A DNA stretch of 64,000 nucleotides from Costus lasius (Eukaryota; Streptophyta; Magnoliopsida; Zingiberales; Costaceae): positions 12,790,001-12,854,000 of the forward strand of contig JANVAS020000231.1 of the NCBI GenBank assembly GCA_027563935.2, given 5' to 3'. Shown here in pieces: positions 33,227 to 43,895 of this stretch. A program made the position numbers and the translations under genes. Under the pieces are notes generated by a model. The model worked only from the letters and a program-made list of their open reading frames with translations, searched no databases and was not told where the DNA came from. Position 1 is the stretch's first letter, and the number at the start of each line of letters is the position of its first letter.

Positions 33227-33646
33227 AAACCCTAGCTCGCATGTTAAGTTTAAACCATAAGAACTTACGGTCCGTAAAGGCTTCACGGCTTCGGCTATAA
33301 TTCCTCTTTTGTGCACAGTCCCTGTTATATTTATAATCACAGCTACGCGGTATTCACGGGTTTAGCCCTAAATGTTGCGTTTTGACTTCGTTCTTCGCCG
33401 GAAAAATTTCTAAAAATTCCCAGAAAATTCTTGCACGTAAAACAACGAATTTATAGTGTTTTTCTTATGGACAAGTTTATCAAAACATGTTGATAAAGTC
33501 CTCTAAAAATTCTAAGAAGACAAATTATAGAAAGAAAAATTGAAACAAAACAAAAAAAAAATGCTGGAAACAAATAAAGATCGAAGCCTCTACATTGCCT
33601 CCTAGGTATTGCTTATTTAAGGTCCTTAGCTTGACCAAAACAATGT
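33227..33646 (-). promoter_or_regulatory. Intergenic block between protease and downstream ORF, with palindromic word cluster
   Basis: From the protease stop downstream (minus strand), a conserved block TTGGTCAAGCTAAGGACC precedes a GCAATACCTAGGAGGCAA-like phrase (33646-33590), also seen at 55195-55245 in the second copy. Between 33260 and 33370 lie LTR-like words (TTACGGTCCGTAA, TTCACGGCTT, TATTCACGGG). The role is unknown. It could be an internal promoter or a splice/leader region for the downstream ORF. Confidence 0.5.
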
Positions 33647-34462
33647 TCATTGTCCTTCAGATGGATAGGAGGCGTAGTGGATAATAGGCAGTTGTTCATC
33701 TCCACGCCTTTCCAAGTCACTACATGGGTTTAACTTTGAAGATTGAGACAATGCCCATGTTCCATCTTTCTTCTTGTTATCCCTTTTATGCTTCAAGAAA
33801 TTTTCTAAGGGACATTCATCAATTTCAAAAATATTTCCATCATCGAAATTGTTCCCATTCTCTTCAGAGGACTGATGGGAACCTACAAAATAAAGCTTCT
33901 TTGCCTTTGAAGAAAAATCATAAATCAATTTACTTTCGCATATATTCAACGTTAATTTCTCATGCAAGGTGTCTATTACAGCTCCTGTACTTGCCAAAAA
34001 TGGCCTGCCTAGAATAACAAGTGACTTAGTTTCTTCTTTCATGTCAACAATCATAAAATCAGTCAAGATAGAGAAATTATCAACTTTAACAAACAAATTC
34101 TCTAAAATTCCTAGAGGTTGCTAAACAGAACCATTAGCAAATTGAAGACAAATTTCAGAAGGTTTAAATTCTCCACTACGTACTTTCTCAATCATATATG
34201 AAGGCATCAAACTTATGCCTGCTCCCAAGTCACATAAAGCATTTTCAAAAGAGATCTTACCAACTTGGTAGGGAATTGAATTGTCTCCAGGATCTCTTAC
34301 CTTCGTTATTTCTATGACCTTACTTACCTGGTCGCCTTCCTCCTCAGATCTTCTAATATCAAATTTTCTCTTATTTGTCCTCAATAGCCTCTGGGGGAAG
34401 GAATTGGGGGAACATATGCAGGTGGACCTACATATTTCTCCTCTTTCCCTTTTTCCTAACAC
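33647..34462 (-). pseudogene. Retropepsin-like protease of the pol-less gypsy element
   Basis: Minus-strand frame 34462-33647 is interrupted only by TAG at 34121-34123. Residues 77-87 read CDLGAGISLMP (catalytic Asp 78 in a D-x-G-A form usual for this lineage). After the stop come DFMIVDM and LVILGRPFLAS, the flap/second-half motif of Athila/Tat proteases. A charged tail with NFDDGNIFEIDECP follows. The frame then ends and no RT follows, whereas autonomous relatives continue into reverse transcriptase. TAG replaces a residue in an otherwise conserved position. Confidence 0.8.
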
Positions 34463-35765
34463 TTCTCTGTTTCAGGGAAAGCCTCCTCAGGTCTGTCCTC
34501 GATATCTTCAAATCCAGAATTCTTAACGGGCTCACTAGGTACATCATTGTGTTTGCCACTCACAACAGTGACTGCATTACAGTGCTCCTTGGGATTCATC
34601 TTGGTTGTCCCGGAAGTTTCCTTTGGGGCCTATTAGAAGTACTTGCTTGCTGAGTTATCTAGCTTTCCATCATCTTATTGTGGGCAGCCAAGGCGTCCAC
34701 ACGAGATGTCAGATGCTTAATAGCATCAGTCACATCCTCATTATATTTCTTTCATTGCACAATAAATCCTTCTAAAAGGGTCTCCAAGTTTGACTTCTGG
34801 GGCTGTCCATATTGCCTGGATTGAAAGCCCGGTGGTGGCCTGTTATTCTACTGAGGATACTGCGTAGGAGCTTGCCCTTGATTATTCTTGTAAGATAGGT
34901 TGGGGTGGTTCCTCCATCCTGGATTATAGGTTGCAGAATATGGGTCATTCACTAGTCTTTGATTAAAATTTCCCAAGGCATTGACTAGCTCCTGATTTGA
35001 ATCTTCTTGTGATGAAGCTATAAGTTGAGAATCAGATGAATTATGCCCTGTTGTACAACACACTTCACAAGAAACAACATTAACGGCAACTAAGGGAAAA
35101 TAAAAAGAATCTAATTTCTGCGCTAAAGAGTCTACCTTTGCCGCTAGAGATGTCAAAGAATCGTTACTATACTTACCAAGTCCTGTAGAAGTAGTACCTC
35201 GCTCATTAGACCAATGGTTATGGTTCATAGCCATGTCTTCAAGCAAAGTAATTGCCTCATCCACTCCCTTGCTCATAATAGTCCCTCCAGTAGTGTCCAC
35301 CATCAACTTGGTATTGTAGTCCAATCCATTATAGAAGATATGGATCAAGACCCATTTCTCAAGCCCATGGTGCGGACACAGACGCTGGAGTTCCTTGAAG
35401 CGATCCCATGCGTCATAAAGAGATTCTCCCTCACGTTGTCCAAAATAGTTAGTCATGTTGCGCAATTAGACTATCATGCTAGGTGGGAAGTATTTGTTCA
35501 GAAAAGCTCTGGAAAGCTCGTCCCAAGTGGTAATCGATTCTGCTAGTAAAGAATATAGCCAAGCTCTCGCACGGTCCTTGAGAGAAAACGAAAATAGTCT
35601 TAGTCTTATTGCATTAGAAGAAACTCCATTAACTTTAACAGTATCACAGTATTCTAAAAACACAGCTAGATGGAGATTAGGGTCCTGATTTGGGGAACCC
35701 CAAAATTGATTTTGCTGGACCATCATCATCAACGCTGGCTTGAGTTCAAAATTGTTCGCCTCCAC
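34463..35765 (-). pseudogene. gag of the pol-less Athila/Tat-like element
   Basis: Frame 35765-34848 with a TAG at 35466-35468. Residues 20-95 carry [21 protein letters not shown], then [20 protein letters not shown] and [10 protein letters not shown], the retrotrans_gag core. After the stop come ESLYDAWDRFKELQRLCPHHG, HIFYNGLDYNTKLMVD and a coiled segment. From 34847 to 34463 the frame is broken by further stops. It would form the capsid of virus-like particles if intact. The start at 35765 is preceded by a short open stretch, so a slightly longer N-terminus is possible. Confidence 0.85.
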
Positions 35766-36095
35766 ATTAGGTCGAACTATGCTTAAATTAAAGCTCTATA
35801 TGTTCGGTACTACGAAATCCCTCAAAGATTGGTTGTTTGCCGCCATTACACCTTCTTCAGAAACCTTTTCAATCTGAAACTGTAATCTCATTCGAAGGCA
35901 AAATGTGCGCTCAATTTTTGGGTCTTCAGGAAACAAAGTACCTGCACATGAGATTCTAGGCATACAATGTGTAAGTCAAAGTAGAAATAAAACAGCAGTG
36001 CATAAAACCTAAAGAAAATAAAATGCTAAAGCAAAAGAAATAAAAATGCATAGTCTCCAAACTTATCTAAATAGTCAATATTAACTTGCCGCAAT
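35766..36095 (-). other. 5' leader of the pol-less element
   Basis: Noncoding sequence between PBS and gag, A-rich on the plus strand around 35980-36060. No feature beyond the PBS was recognised. Confidence 0.5.
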
Positions 36096-36112
36096 CCCCA
36101 GCAATGGCGCCA
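36096..36112 (-). promoter_or_regulatory. Primer-binding site (tRNA-Asp type)
   Basis: The minus strand reads TGGCGCCATTGCTGGGG, matching the complement of the plant tRNA-Asp 3' end except at two positions. It lies six bases from the LTR edge at 36119. This primer is usual for Athila/Tat elements. The second copy (56857-56868) reads TGGCGTCATTGC. Confidence 0.85.
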
Positions 36113-36118
36113 AAAACT

Positions 36119-37589
36119 TGATACGCTCCGCAAGTGTACAGATTTATCAAAGTAATAAAAATATTATCATTCCCAACGAGGATTAGGCGGTTAAGTACTG
36201 ACTCTTCAACTCGTTTGAATCTAGGCAGAACCAAATGATGGGTTGTGTTGAACTTTAAGTATGAGCAATATTAGAAACAGCGTTAGGGGGGTTTCAATTT
36301 CAGGAAGATCGGGATGTTAGGGTTTCACCACACTGACAAATACGAATTAAGTAAAGATAGCTCTTTGATTATAAAATATTCATCATGAAAGGAGCTTTTC
36401 CTAATGTACGGACTACCTCCTCCCGGAGTGTAATCCGGTATCGAATTACGTTAACTCCCTACTCTCGTGATAGTTAACGTAACTAGACCCCTTAAGTTCT
36501 ATGAAAAGCTTGTTAAATCCTTCAGATGAGTCCAATCTACTCCCGTGATTGGATTCGAAAGTTCAATTAAAATAGATTGGATGTTGCGATTCACCTCCCG
36601 GTACTTCTCGCAATGCCTAATATGCAATTATACGTGGCTAGTGTAAATTACGATCTAAACACAATTTCAATCAAATCATGACAAAATTATCATATAAAAG
36701 AGTGAGAATACAGATTAATTCGTAAATGTCAGCGGGCTAAACCCTTAATCGCAAAATAAGAGTCTACTCGCTCATGTTCTTAAAAGAAAGCATGTTTATA
36801 CGATGAACAAGCACAGATCTTCTAAAAATCGCAAGAATTTCACTGAGACAACAATTTAATTGGCTTCCCCTCAATCTGATGATGAAGAAGAGTCGATCAA
36901 TCTTGTCTTTTGCATGGAATCTCGCTGGAATCTACTCGGAAATTGGAAATTCACCCTAGTCACCGCCACTAGTTGTCTTCGTGCAAAAAGCTCTCTTTTT
37001 TTCCTCGAAAAATCTGATCTTTTATAACTTAACCGGTCCAGAACCCATCAAGGAGCGTTTCTGCAATGTTTGGTTCAAATGCGGTTTGAATCGGGAAAGA
37101 ATCGAGTGAAAAACTCGTCGGGCGGACATTTTCACGGTCCATAATGTGTTCACGGACATGGCCGTAAAAGTCTCTTTGTATACAACTCTTTGTATACAGA
37201 AAGTTTCACGGACCGTGATGGATGCACGGCTTCACTCATGAAAGTTTCTGTGCATTTCCATACTTAGCCGTTTTTCGCCCATTGCTCGAACGCAAAATTA
37301 CGGCCGATTACATAATTATGGCCACGACCGTAAATATTGAAATCTTCACCATTTTAGCTCCAAATTTGACATGTAAGCTCATGATCTCCTTGGGAATCAT
37401 GCTATGGCTTCAAAACTCATGAAGTCCATCATCTTCATGCATTTTTACTTGCATTTTCAATAAACTGAGAAAAGTGAAGATTCTGTGCCAAGTAAAGTAA
37501 AAATACCAAAATTAGCACAAAATCATGCAATTAAGCCTAAAATATAGTTTAAAATATAGGCAAAAATGTGGTGTAAATACAATGCATCA
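36119..37589 (-). mobile_element. 5' LTR of the pol-less Athila/Tat-like element
   Basis: It begins TGATACGCTCCGC and ends ATGCATCA on the plus strand, followed by the GAAGG duplication. It is collinear with 16514-17985. The palindromic word cluster lies at 37120-37335 (TTCACGGTCC, CACGGACATGGCCGT, TTACGGCC). Confidence 0.95.
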
Positions 37590-37594
37590 GAAGG
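37590..37594. repeat. Target site duplication GAAGG (right copy)
   Basis: Second copy of the duplication at 16509-16513. The chromovirus integrase reading resumes directly after it. Confidence 0.95.
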
Positions 37595-40500
37595 TCATAC
37601 AAGTTAATGGGTTTGCACGATTAATGGCCCAAGACGACCTGGAAGGGACTATGACCCGTAGACCTATTGGCTACACTGTTGTACAAAAATTCCGCCATAG
37701 GGAGGATGGTGTCCCAAGACCTCGGGTGATCGCTAATAAGGCAAATAAGTAAGTTACCCAAACTACGGTTAACCACCTCGATTTGACCATCAGTTTGGGA
37801 ATAGTAGGCGGTGGAAAAATCAGGGTGGTGCCCAAGAGGGCCCAAAGTGAGCGCTAGAAGTGGCTCACAAACCGCGTGTCACGGTCGGACACGATGGTCA
37901 AAGGGAGAAGATGGAGATGGACAATCTCCCTAATAAAAAGGTGTGCCACGTGGGACGCATCCGCATTCCGCGAATAGGGCATGAAATGGGTCATCTTCGA
38001 GAACCGGTTTACAACCACGTAGACGAAATCGAAGCAGGACGCAGTACGGGGCAACCCAAGGACAAAGTCCATGCTGAGTTTGCGCCAAGGAACTTCAACA
38101 ACTGGCAAAGGGGTGTAGAGGCCGGTGTTCGTGGGCCGGGGTTTGGCAGTTGGCATATACCACAATGGCTTACGATGCACTCAACATCCATGCGAATGGA
38201 AGGCCAGAAGAAGCATTCCTCTACCATCTCAAGGGTCTTGTCACAGCCATGAAGGCCAGCAACGCCACCCACATGTAGCTCGAGCAAAAGATGATCTAGA
38301 AGCGATGTTCGGGGAATGCACAAGCGGTTCCCAAGAAAAGGTAGCCCTTGCAGAGCTGGTACGAGGGCTCAGGGTCAGACGACTTAGTCAAAGCAGCGAA
38401 AATTGCATTGAAATCGAGGCACATGGTGTATTCCTCCTTGACGTGGTCAAAGGTATTGACTCGGGTGCATATCACGCACAAGAGGGTTCGAACATGACTC
38501 AAAGCATCCGTAATGATGTTTTCTTTCCCCGCCTTGTGATTAATCACAAAGGAGTACTGTTGCAAGTACTCGACCCATTTAGCTTGGCGGGTGCCCAATT
38601 TCTTTTGGGCGCTAAGGAAGGATAAGGCCTGGTGGCCGCTATACAAAATGAACTCGTGATGGAGGAGGTAATGCCTTCACTGCCAGAGCGACTAGACAAT
38701 GGCATAGAATTTCTTGTCGTAAGTCGAGTAAGGCTACAGGGTGGCCTTCTTGGCTAAATGATCCTCCGATCCCAGTACCAGAGGCATCACATGCGACCTT
38801 AAAGACCTTCAAGAAGTCTGGAAGTCACAGTACTGGGGCAGTCATAATGGCGTCCTTAAGGGTGTCGAAGGCACGTTGAGTGGTGGGTGTCCACTCGAAC
38901 TCGTCCTTAGACAATTGTTGAGTGAATGGGGTCATAATCATGCTAAAACCTGGATGAAACGACGATAGAAACCGACAAGACCGAGAAACTACGGACTTCA
39001 GACACTAGGCGAGGTTCGGGCCAATGCCGAATGGCCTCCACCTTGGTGGGGTCAACAGAAAGACCCTTGTCGGACACTATGTAACAAAGGAAATGGACTC
39101 GAGAGGTCATGAAGGCACACTTCTTCATGTTAACGAAGAGGTGCTCCTTATGTAGGAGTTCAAACGTATTGCGAAGATGCTCTAAGTGCTCATCTCGGGT
39201 CTGACTAAAGAGAATAATGTCTTCAAAGTAGACAACTAGAAACTTGCCCATATAGGGCTTGAGGACTTGACTCATTAGCCTCATGAACATGGATGGGGCA
39301 TTATATAGCTCAAATGGCATGACAAGCCACTCATAGAGACCGTCTTCGATTTTAAAGGCAGTTTTCCACTCATCACCTTCACGGATGCGGACTTGGTGGT
39401 ATCAGCTACAAAGATTGAGCTTGGAGAACCAAGACGCACCCAAAACTATGTCCAACATTTCGTCGAGTCTAGGTATGGGGAACCTATACTTGATGGTAAT
39501 CCGGTTAATGGTGTGGCTGTCGATGCACATGCACCATGATCCATCCGGTTAATGGTGGGGAAGGTTAGGGCGGGGTGCACGTCCTCCAGACTAATGTCGC
39601 AAAACTCGGTCAAGAGGGCGGAAACCTCCGGGGGAGGCAAGGGGTCCTATGCCTTGCACACCATGAAGGCGTAAACTATCTTGGACTCAGTGGACTCGCG
39701 CATAAGCGTGGGGGTGCGCATGAGGGACAACACGCTCGGCACGGTCGCGGGTAATGGGTGGCTACACGGGTGTGACTCTTATCCATAGAGGCGAACTTCT
39801 TCGGATAGTCTCTAGAGTAGTGACCCAGTTGGAGGCAATTGTAATAGTGCACTTGCTTAGATGGCCCAACGACGGGGCCTTGCCCTTCTCCTCCCATGTG
39901 GGGCGAGGGGCGGAGGCCTCCGGGGCTAGGTGCTGAGGGGAACTATGGGCCTTCAGCACGGGATGAGGTTCCGATCGCCACTCGGGATGGTCAGCTCGAG
40001 GGTGGACATGCAGGGGTCCGCTAGCCTGCAGATGCCGCAGAGGGACGAACTCACTGCATCGGACCGCAACTCGAAGGCCTTGTTCAATGTCTCGAGCTCG
40101 TTGAAGGTTTGGTCTAATGATTCCATGCTATTCACAGGTAGGGTGTGCCAGATATCTGCGCGGAGGCTATTCTTAAACTTGGACAAGACTAACTTGGCAT
40201 CCTCTTGCAGGTTGCAATGAAGTTGCAACGTGTTAAAAGTTAGACGATACTCCTCTACGGTACCCGATCCTTGGTGTAAGATACTATATTGGTCAAGAAG
40301 GTGCTACCTATATGAAGGGGGTACGTATCGCTCGTGGAGGCGATACTTCATCTCCTCTCAATGGGTGATCAGAGGGAGGGCATGCTGCTCATTTTGGCAT
40401 TCCATGTTTTGCCAATGTAAACGTGCGGGGCCATCAAGCAAGGTTCGAACGAAGCGTTGCCACATATGCGGGGGACAACCACTCAAGTCAAAGTAGGAGT

Positions 40501-41030
40501 TGATAGACGCAACCCAATATAGGAATTGTGTGGGGTCAAGGCTGCCCGCGAAGTGTGCAGGGGTGTTCCAGATGAAACAACAAAAATCATCGTCCGCCTG
40601 GGTGTAATCGTAATGGGGTTGGGCTAGGGGCCTTTGGGCGGCCCAAACATCATCCTCATCAAATGGCTCATCCTCATAAGCTGGACCGCCATGGGTCGTG
40701 TAAGGCCTACGATGGCCGGACTCATCCTCAAAGGGTTGGCGCTGAGTGGGTGTAGCTACCGGGGGTAACTCTCTAGTGGGAGCAGGGTATGCGGACGGAG
40801 GGGGTTGACCCGGGTTAGGGTGCCTTTGCTCCGACGCATTAACGACATCAGTGACGTCCCGGAAACCAGCCAAGCATTGCTGGACCGCGGTATCCGTCAA
40901 CAGCTTAAGTTGTTGGATTGTGGTATCCGTCGACTACTTATAAGCGGCAAGCTGCATGGTTAGCGCATCCACTCGCTTCGTAAGTGCAGCTGTAAACTCT
41001 AAGTGGGTGCTAGTCCCTTCCGAGGGCTAG
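37595..41030 (-). pseudogene. Chromovirus-like gag-pol, extensively broken
   Basis: Minus-strand order: gag (40900-39950, with FAGSLDPTQFLYWVASINSYFD and RLHWQNME); zinc knuckle at about 39830-39790 reading HYYNCLQLGHYSRDYP, where two of the three expected Cys are Tyr; RT (39530-38943, with [16 protein letters not shown] and YFEDI, where the catalytic YFDD is changed to YFED); RNase H (38900-38500, ending KWVEYLQQYSFVINHKAGKEN); integrase zinc region (38300-38150) and core (38150-37600, with MDFVLGLPRT, VSDRDTRF and DGQIEVVNRSLG). Frameshifts and stops separate nearly every domain. The final integrase codons are at 16226-16508. Confidence 0.88.
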
Positions 41031-41218
41031 ACCGACTCTTGAGTTTTAGGAATGGTGTTGGGGAATTTGGATGACATGACATGTGACCTCATAGTCACCA
41101 TGCACAAACAAGGGGAAAATATTCTAAGTGAAGAATGCAGAAATGCAGAAAATTGTGTTGGAATTGCCAATGCAACGTAGTTGCATCGTGTGAACAATAA
41201 GAATTGAACGCGCAAGTT

Positions 41219-41231
41219 GCCTCTGATACCA
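41219..41231 (-). promoter_or_regulatory. Primer-binding site (tRNA-iMet) of the chromovirus-like element
   Basis: The minus strand reads TGGTATCAGAGGC, five bases inside the LTR edge. It fits initiator tRNA-Met with one deviation near the end. Confidence 0.85.
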
Positions 41232-41235
41232 AAAA

Positions 41236-42418
41236 TGATGAAGCTACATAGGTGGGTTGGTCCTTAGTGCCATACTCTATGGTGTTCACACGATATGCGG
41301 AAAATGAGAGAGGGTCTTGAGACGAGGAAAGTTAGAATGCCCGAAAAATGCAGCAAAAAAGCATGATGAAACTGGTGACGAACTCGTTTCGGGGCAACAC
41401 AAAATGCAAGAGAAAACCATGACACTCAGAACTACGAAATTTACGCACTAACCTCTTGGCAAATTTTAAGCGCAGCACGTTTTAGAGGCAGCAGTTTCAT
41501 AGGTCCAGCTCGCATGCCTATGAACCTAGAAACACACGACATAACAAAAAATCGTCCATGCCTCCGACGTAAGGATGCTTTTGGGAGAAGGGTAGGGGAA
41601 GAAAATGAAACCACAGTGGAAAAACACAATAGAATTATGAAAACAGGCGAACCTGACCCACTAGAGACAGTGGGATTTACTTCTTACAAAGTTGTAAACC
41701 AACTTCTGAATCGAGGCACCGACCATGACTCTTACAAACGCTGAAGTCGAAGCACCGACTAAGACTTCTACAAACACTGGAGGCACTCTGCTCACTAGGA
41801 GAACTCTACTCCTCTAGAGAATTGAAGATGAAACTAGCTCATCCTCCTCTTTTATAGAACAAGAGAGGAGGGAACAAGACAAAAGAGAAATCCTACCAAC
41901 TACCAATTCTTGCAACCCCAAGCAGCCCCAAAAGTAGTGTAGCTGCAGCTACAAGACAAGAGAAAACAAACTCCTACCAACTAAAGTGAAGCTTCTATGC
42001 ATGTCCTTTTGTTCCTCATATGGGGGTGGTTGTGATGGCCAATAGATGAGCTCAGATCACGCCACGACAAAGTAACAGAATTTTGAAATCGTGGGCTGAT
42101 TCATGACGGTCAAGGCTTGCTCTTGGGCCGCGTTGTTGAGATGGTTGTGGCACCCATCTTGGGCCGGGCCTTTAGAGGGTCGGGCTGTGAGGCCCATGGG
42201 TTGAAGTACCTCAGTATGGACCAATGGGCTAATAACTCCCATCTAGCGGTCCGGTGGTTGACTAGAGCATTGGGATCGCCGGATTATCACCTTGTTGGGC
42301 TCTTTTGGATCGTCTTACGATAGAGGAATGTGGTACGAAGGGCGATGTACGTCAAAATGGGGTCTTCGAGGTAGATCTGTAGCTTCAGGGGTGATCACGG
42401 CCTGGCCGTGATGCTGTT
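41236..42418 (-). mobile_element. 5' LTR of the chromovirus-like element (truncated)
   Basis: It begins TGATGAAGCT outside the PBS. It is homologous to the 3' LTR from about 41555 to 42418, then stops abruptly at GATGCTGTT, where the other LTR continues for 200 bp. The U3 end has therefore been removed, and copia sequence abuts at 42419. Confidence 0.8.
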
Positions 42419-42802
42419 GGTCATTTTTCCTAATAAACAAGACTCAAAAGTATCAAACTTCTCAAAGGATAATGAGTCTAAGAATCCATTTGCATGAGGT
42501 TGTTGGATGCGATTCATGTTTATATGGCCTAAACAATAGTGTTAGAGATAAGTAGTGTTCAAACCACTTGTTTTGATCCTTTTAATATTTATATTACATA
42601 TAGAGCTATCTATGTCTATGACAAATAATCCATTGCACAATGTACTACAACCATAAAAAATATTTGCTAATAAAAAAAAATTAAGTGTTCTCTTTTATTA
42701 CAAAACTGAATCCTTTCCTCGCCAAGACATAAATGGATATAATGTTTATCAATTGAATGTACATAATCGCAATGATCTAGTTCTAATATAAGTTTCAACA
42801 AC

Positions 42803-42868
<66 letters not shown>

Positions 42869-43779
42869 ATGCCCTATAGTAACGGTAGCAACCTATGCTC
42901 TATTTCTAACTCATAGGTCAATCTCTCCTTGTCATACTATCCTACTTCTCCCGAGTCCCTTCATATTTCTACAAGTATGAGCTCCATATGTGGTATCTAG
43001 TACCCATGAATTAGAAGTAGACAAATTGACTTCAGTAACATAAATACATAAGGCTAAAGACTAGAGCATGCTTCTTTTTACCTCATTCTAGAGCTATTTG
43101 AAGTCCTTCTTCTAGTGGCACCAATCTTCCTTCAAAATTTTCATCTTTATTGCTTTGGTAAAAACCCTTAGTCATACCTTTGCACTAAAAGATTGCCTTA
43201 GAGGTTTCATAGCTTTCTATTCTGCCCGGTTCCTCGAACAACTGCTATAGATGTTTAATAATCTGAAAAGTTTCATGCTCTCCATGTTGCCTCTGCAACT
43301 CAAGAAACATGGTGGCGCTCATCAAACAAGTTACCCCTAAAGAATCATCATGATTCTTGCAAAAAGAAACCCTCTCATTCACTGAGGTTGTAGCTGAAAG
43401 GGTTTCAAGATGTGGCTGCCCAAGGACATACAGCTTCCTCTCAAACTTGAGGATGAATCTCAAGTTTCCATACTAGTCTTTGAAGCTGGTTCCAACCAAC
43501 TTATCCATTTCAAGGATAGATCACAATGACCATCTGCTATTGTTCATAGCAATTAGATCTATAACAAAATATATGCATATTAGTAGTACATTCTAATCAT
43601 TTAATCTAGACTTAAATTAAATGATCATGGCTCCCACTATTTTTCTCAAAATGACAACCCTCTAAAGTCAATCCAGGAAATAAGAGAGACGGTTTGTAAC
43701 AGAATTCCCAGAAACACTAGGATCTCTTATTAGAGAAAATCGAAGGATGTGAAGAGTAGTACCATGTCAAGAAATTTTA
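42419..43779 (-). pseudogene. Copia gag and leader fragment
   Basis: Minus-strand gag codons at 43540-43245 (FILKFERKLYVLGQP, DDSLGVTCLMSATM, LQRQHGEHETFQIIKHL) match the copia gag at 27433. About 800 bp of broken gag/pol sequence follow to 42419. Leader sequence upstream (43560-43779) matches 27300-27420. No frame is intact. Confidence 0.7.
42803..42866. repeat. (GA)n microsatellite
   Basis: About 32 GA units with one interruption (GAAAGA near 42811), lying within the broken copia fragment. Likely length-variable. Confidence 0.95.
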
Positions 43780-43895
43780 GGAGTAGTCAATGATGCAGAT
43801 GCACAAGTGTACGCCCTCTACAATCGTGCACACATGAGCTCCTCGATTCCTCTCCAACCTCTACGCTGGGTGCTAGCCCTGGGAGATGAGATCTA
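43780..43895 (-). mobile_element. Copia LTR fragment (U5 side), interrupted
   Basis: The minus strand resembles the U5 of the copia LTR at 25540-25640 (GGCTAGCACC, GAGGGCGTACAC, CTGCATC). It is cut at 43895 by a plus-strand LTR and appears to resume at about 45658. Confidence 0.55.

Larger units (their letters stand above)
16514..37589 (-). mobile_element. Athila/Tat-like Ty3/gypsy element lacking pol, with two nested insertions
   Basis: LTRs of 1472 bp (16514-17985) and 1471 bp (36119-37589) bound the element, with a perfect 5-bp target duplication. The minus-strand order is 5' LTR, PBS (tRNA-Asp type), gag, protease, an intergenic block, a downstream ORF, a polypurine-like tract and 3' LTR. 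Removing the copia element and solo LTR (with their duplications) leaves about 10.06 kb. No reverse transcriptase, RNase H or integrase is present anywhere in that remainder, so the element is non-autonomous. Confidence 0.92.
15160..42418 (-). mobile_element. Chromovirus-like Ty3/gypsy element, split by a 21-kb nested insertion
   Basis: The 3' LTR (about 15160-16225), integrase end (16226-16508), the nested element (16514-37589), the rest of gag-pol (37595-41215), PBS (41219-41231) and 5' LTR (41236-42418) are collinear on the minus strand. The reading of integrase resumes exactly across the GAAGG duplication. Without insertions the element would be about 6.2 kb. Both LTRs are clipped at one end, and no outer target duplication is visible. 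Confidence 0.85.

Noticed and set aside
15160..42418. Outer target duplication for the chromovirus-like element
   Set aside because: Both LTRs are truncated at an end (about 15160 and 42418), so true termini are not present and no duplication can be claimed.
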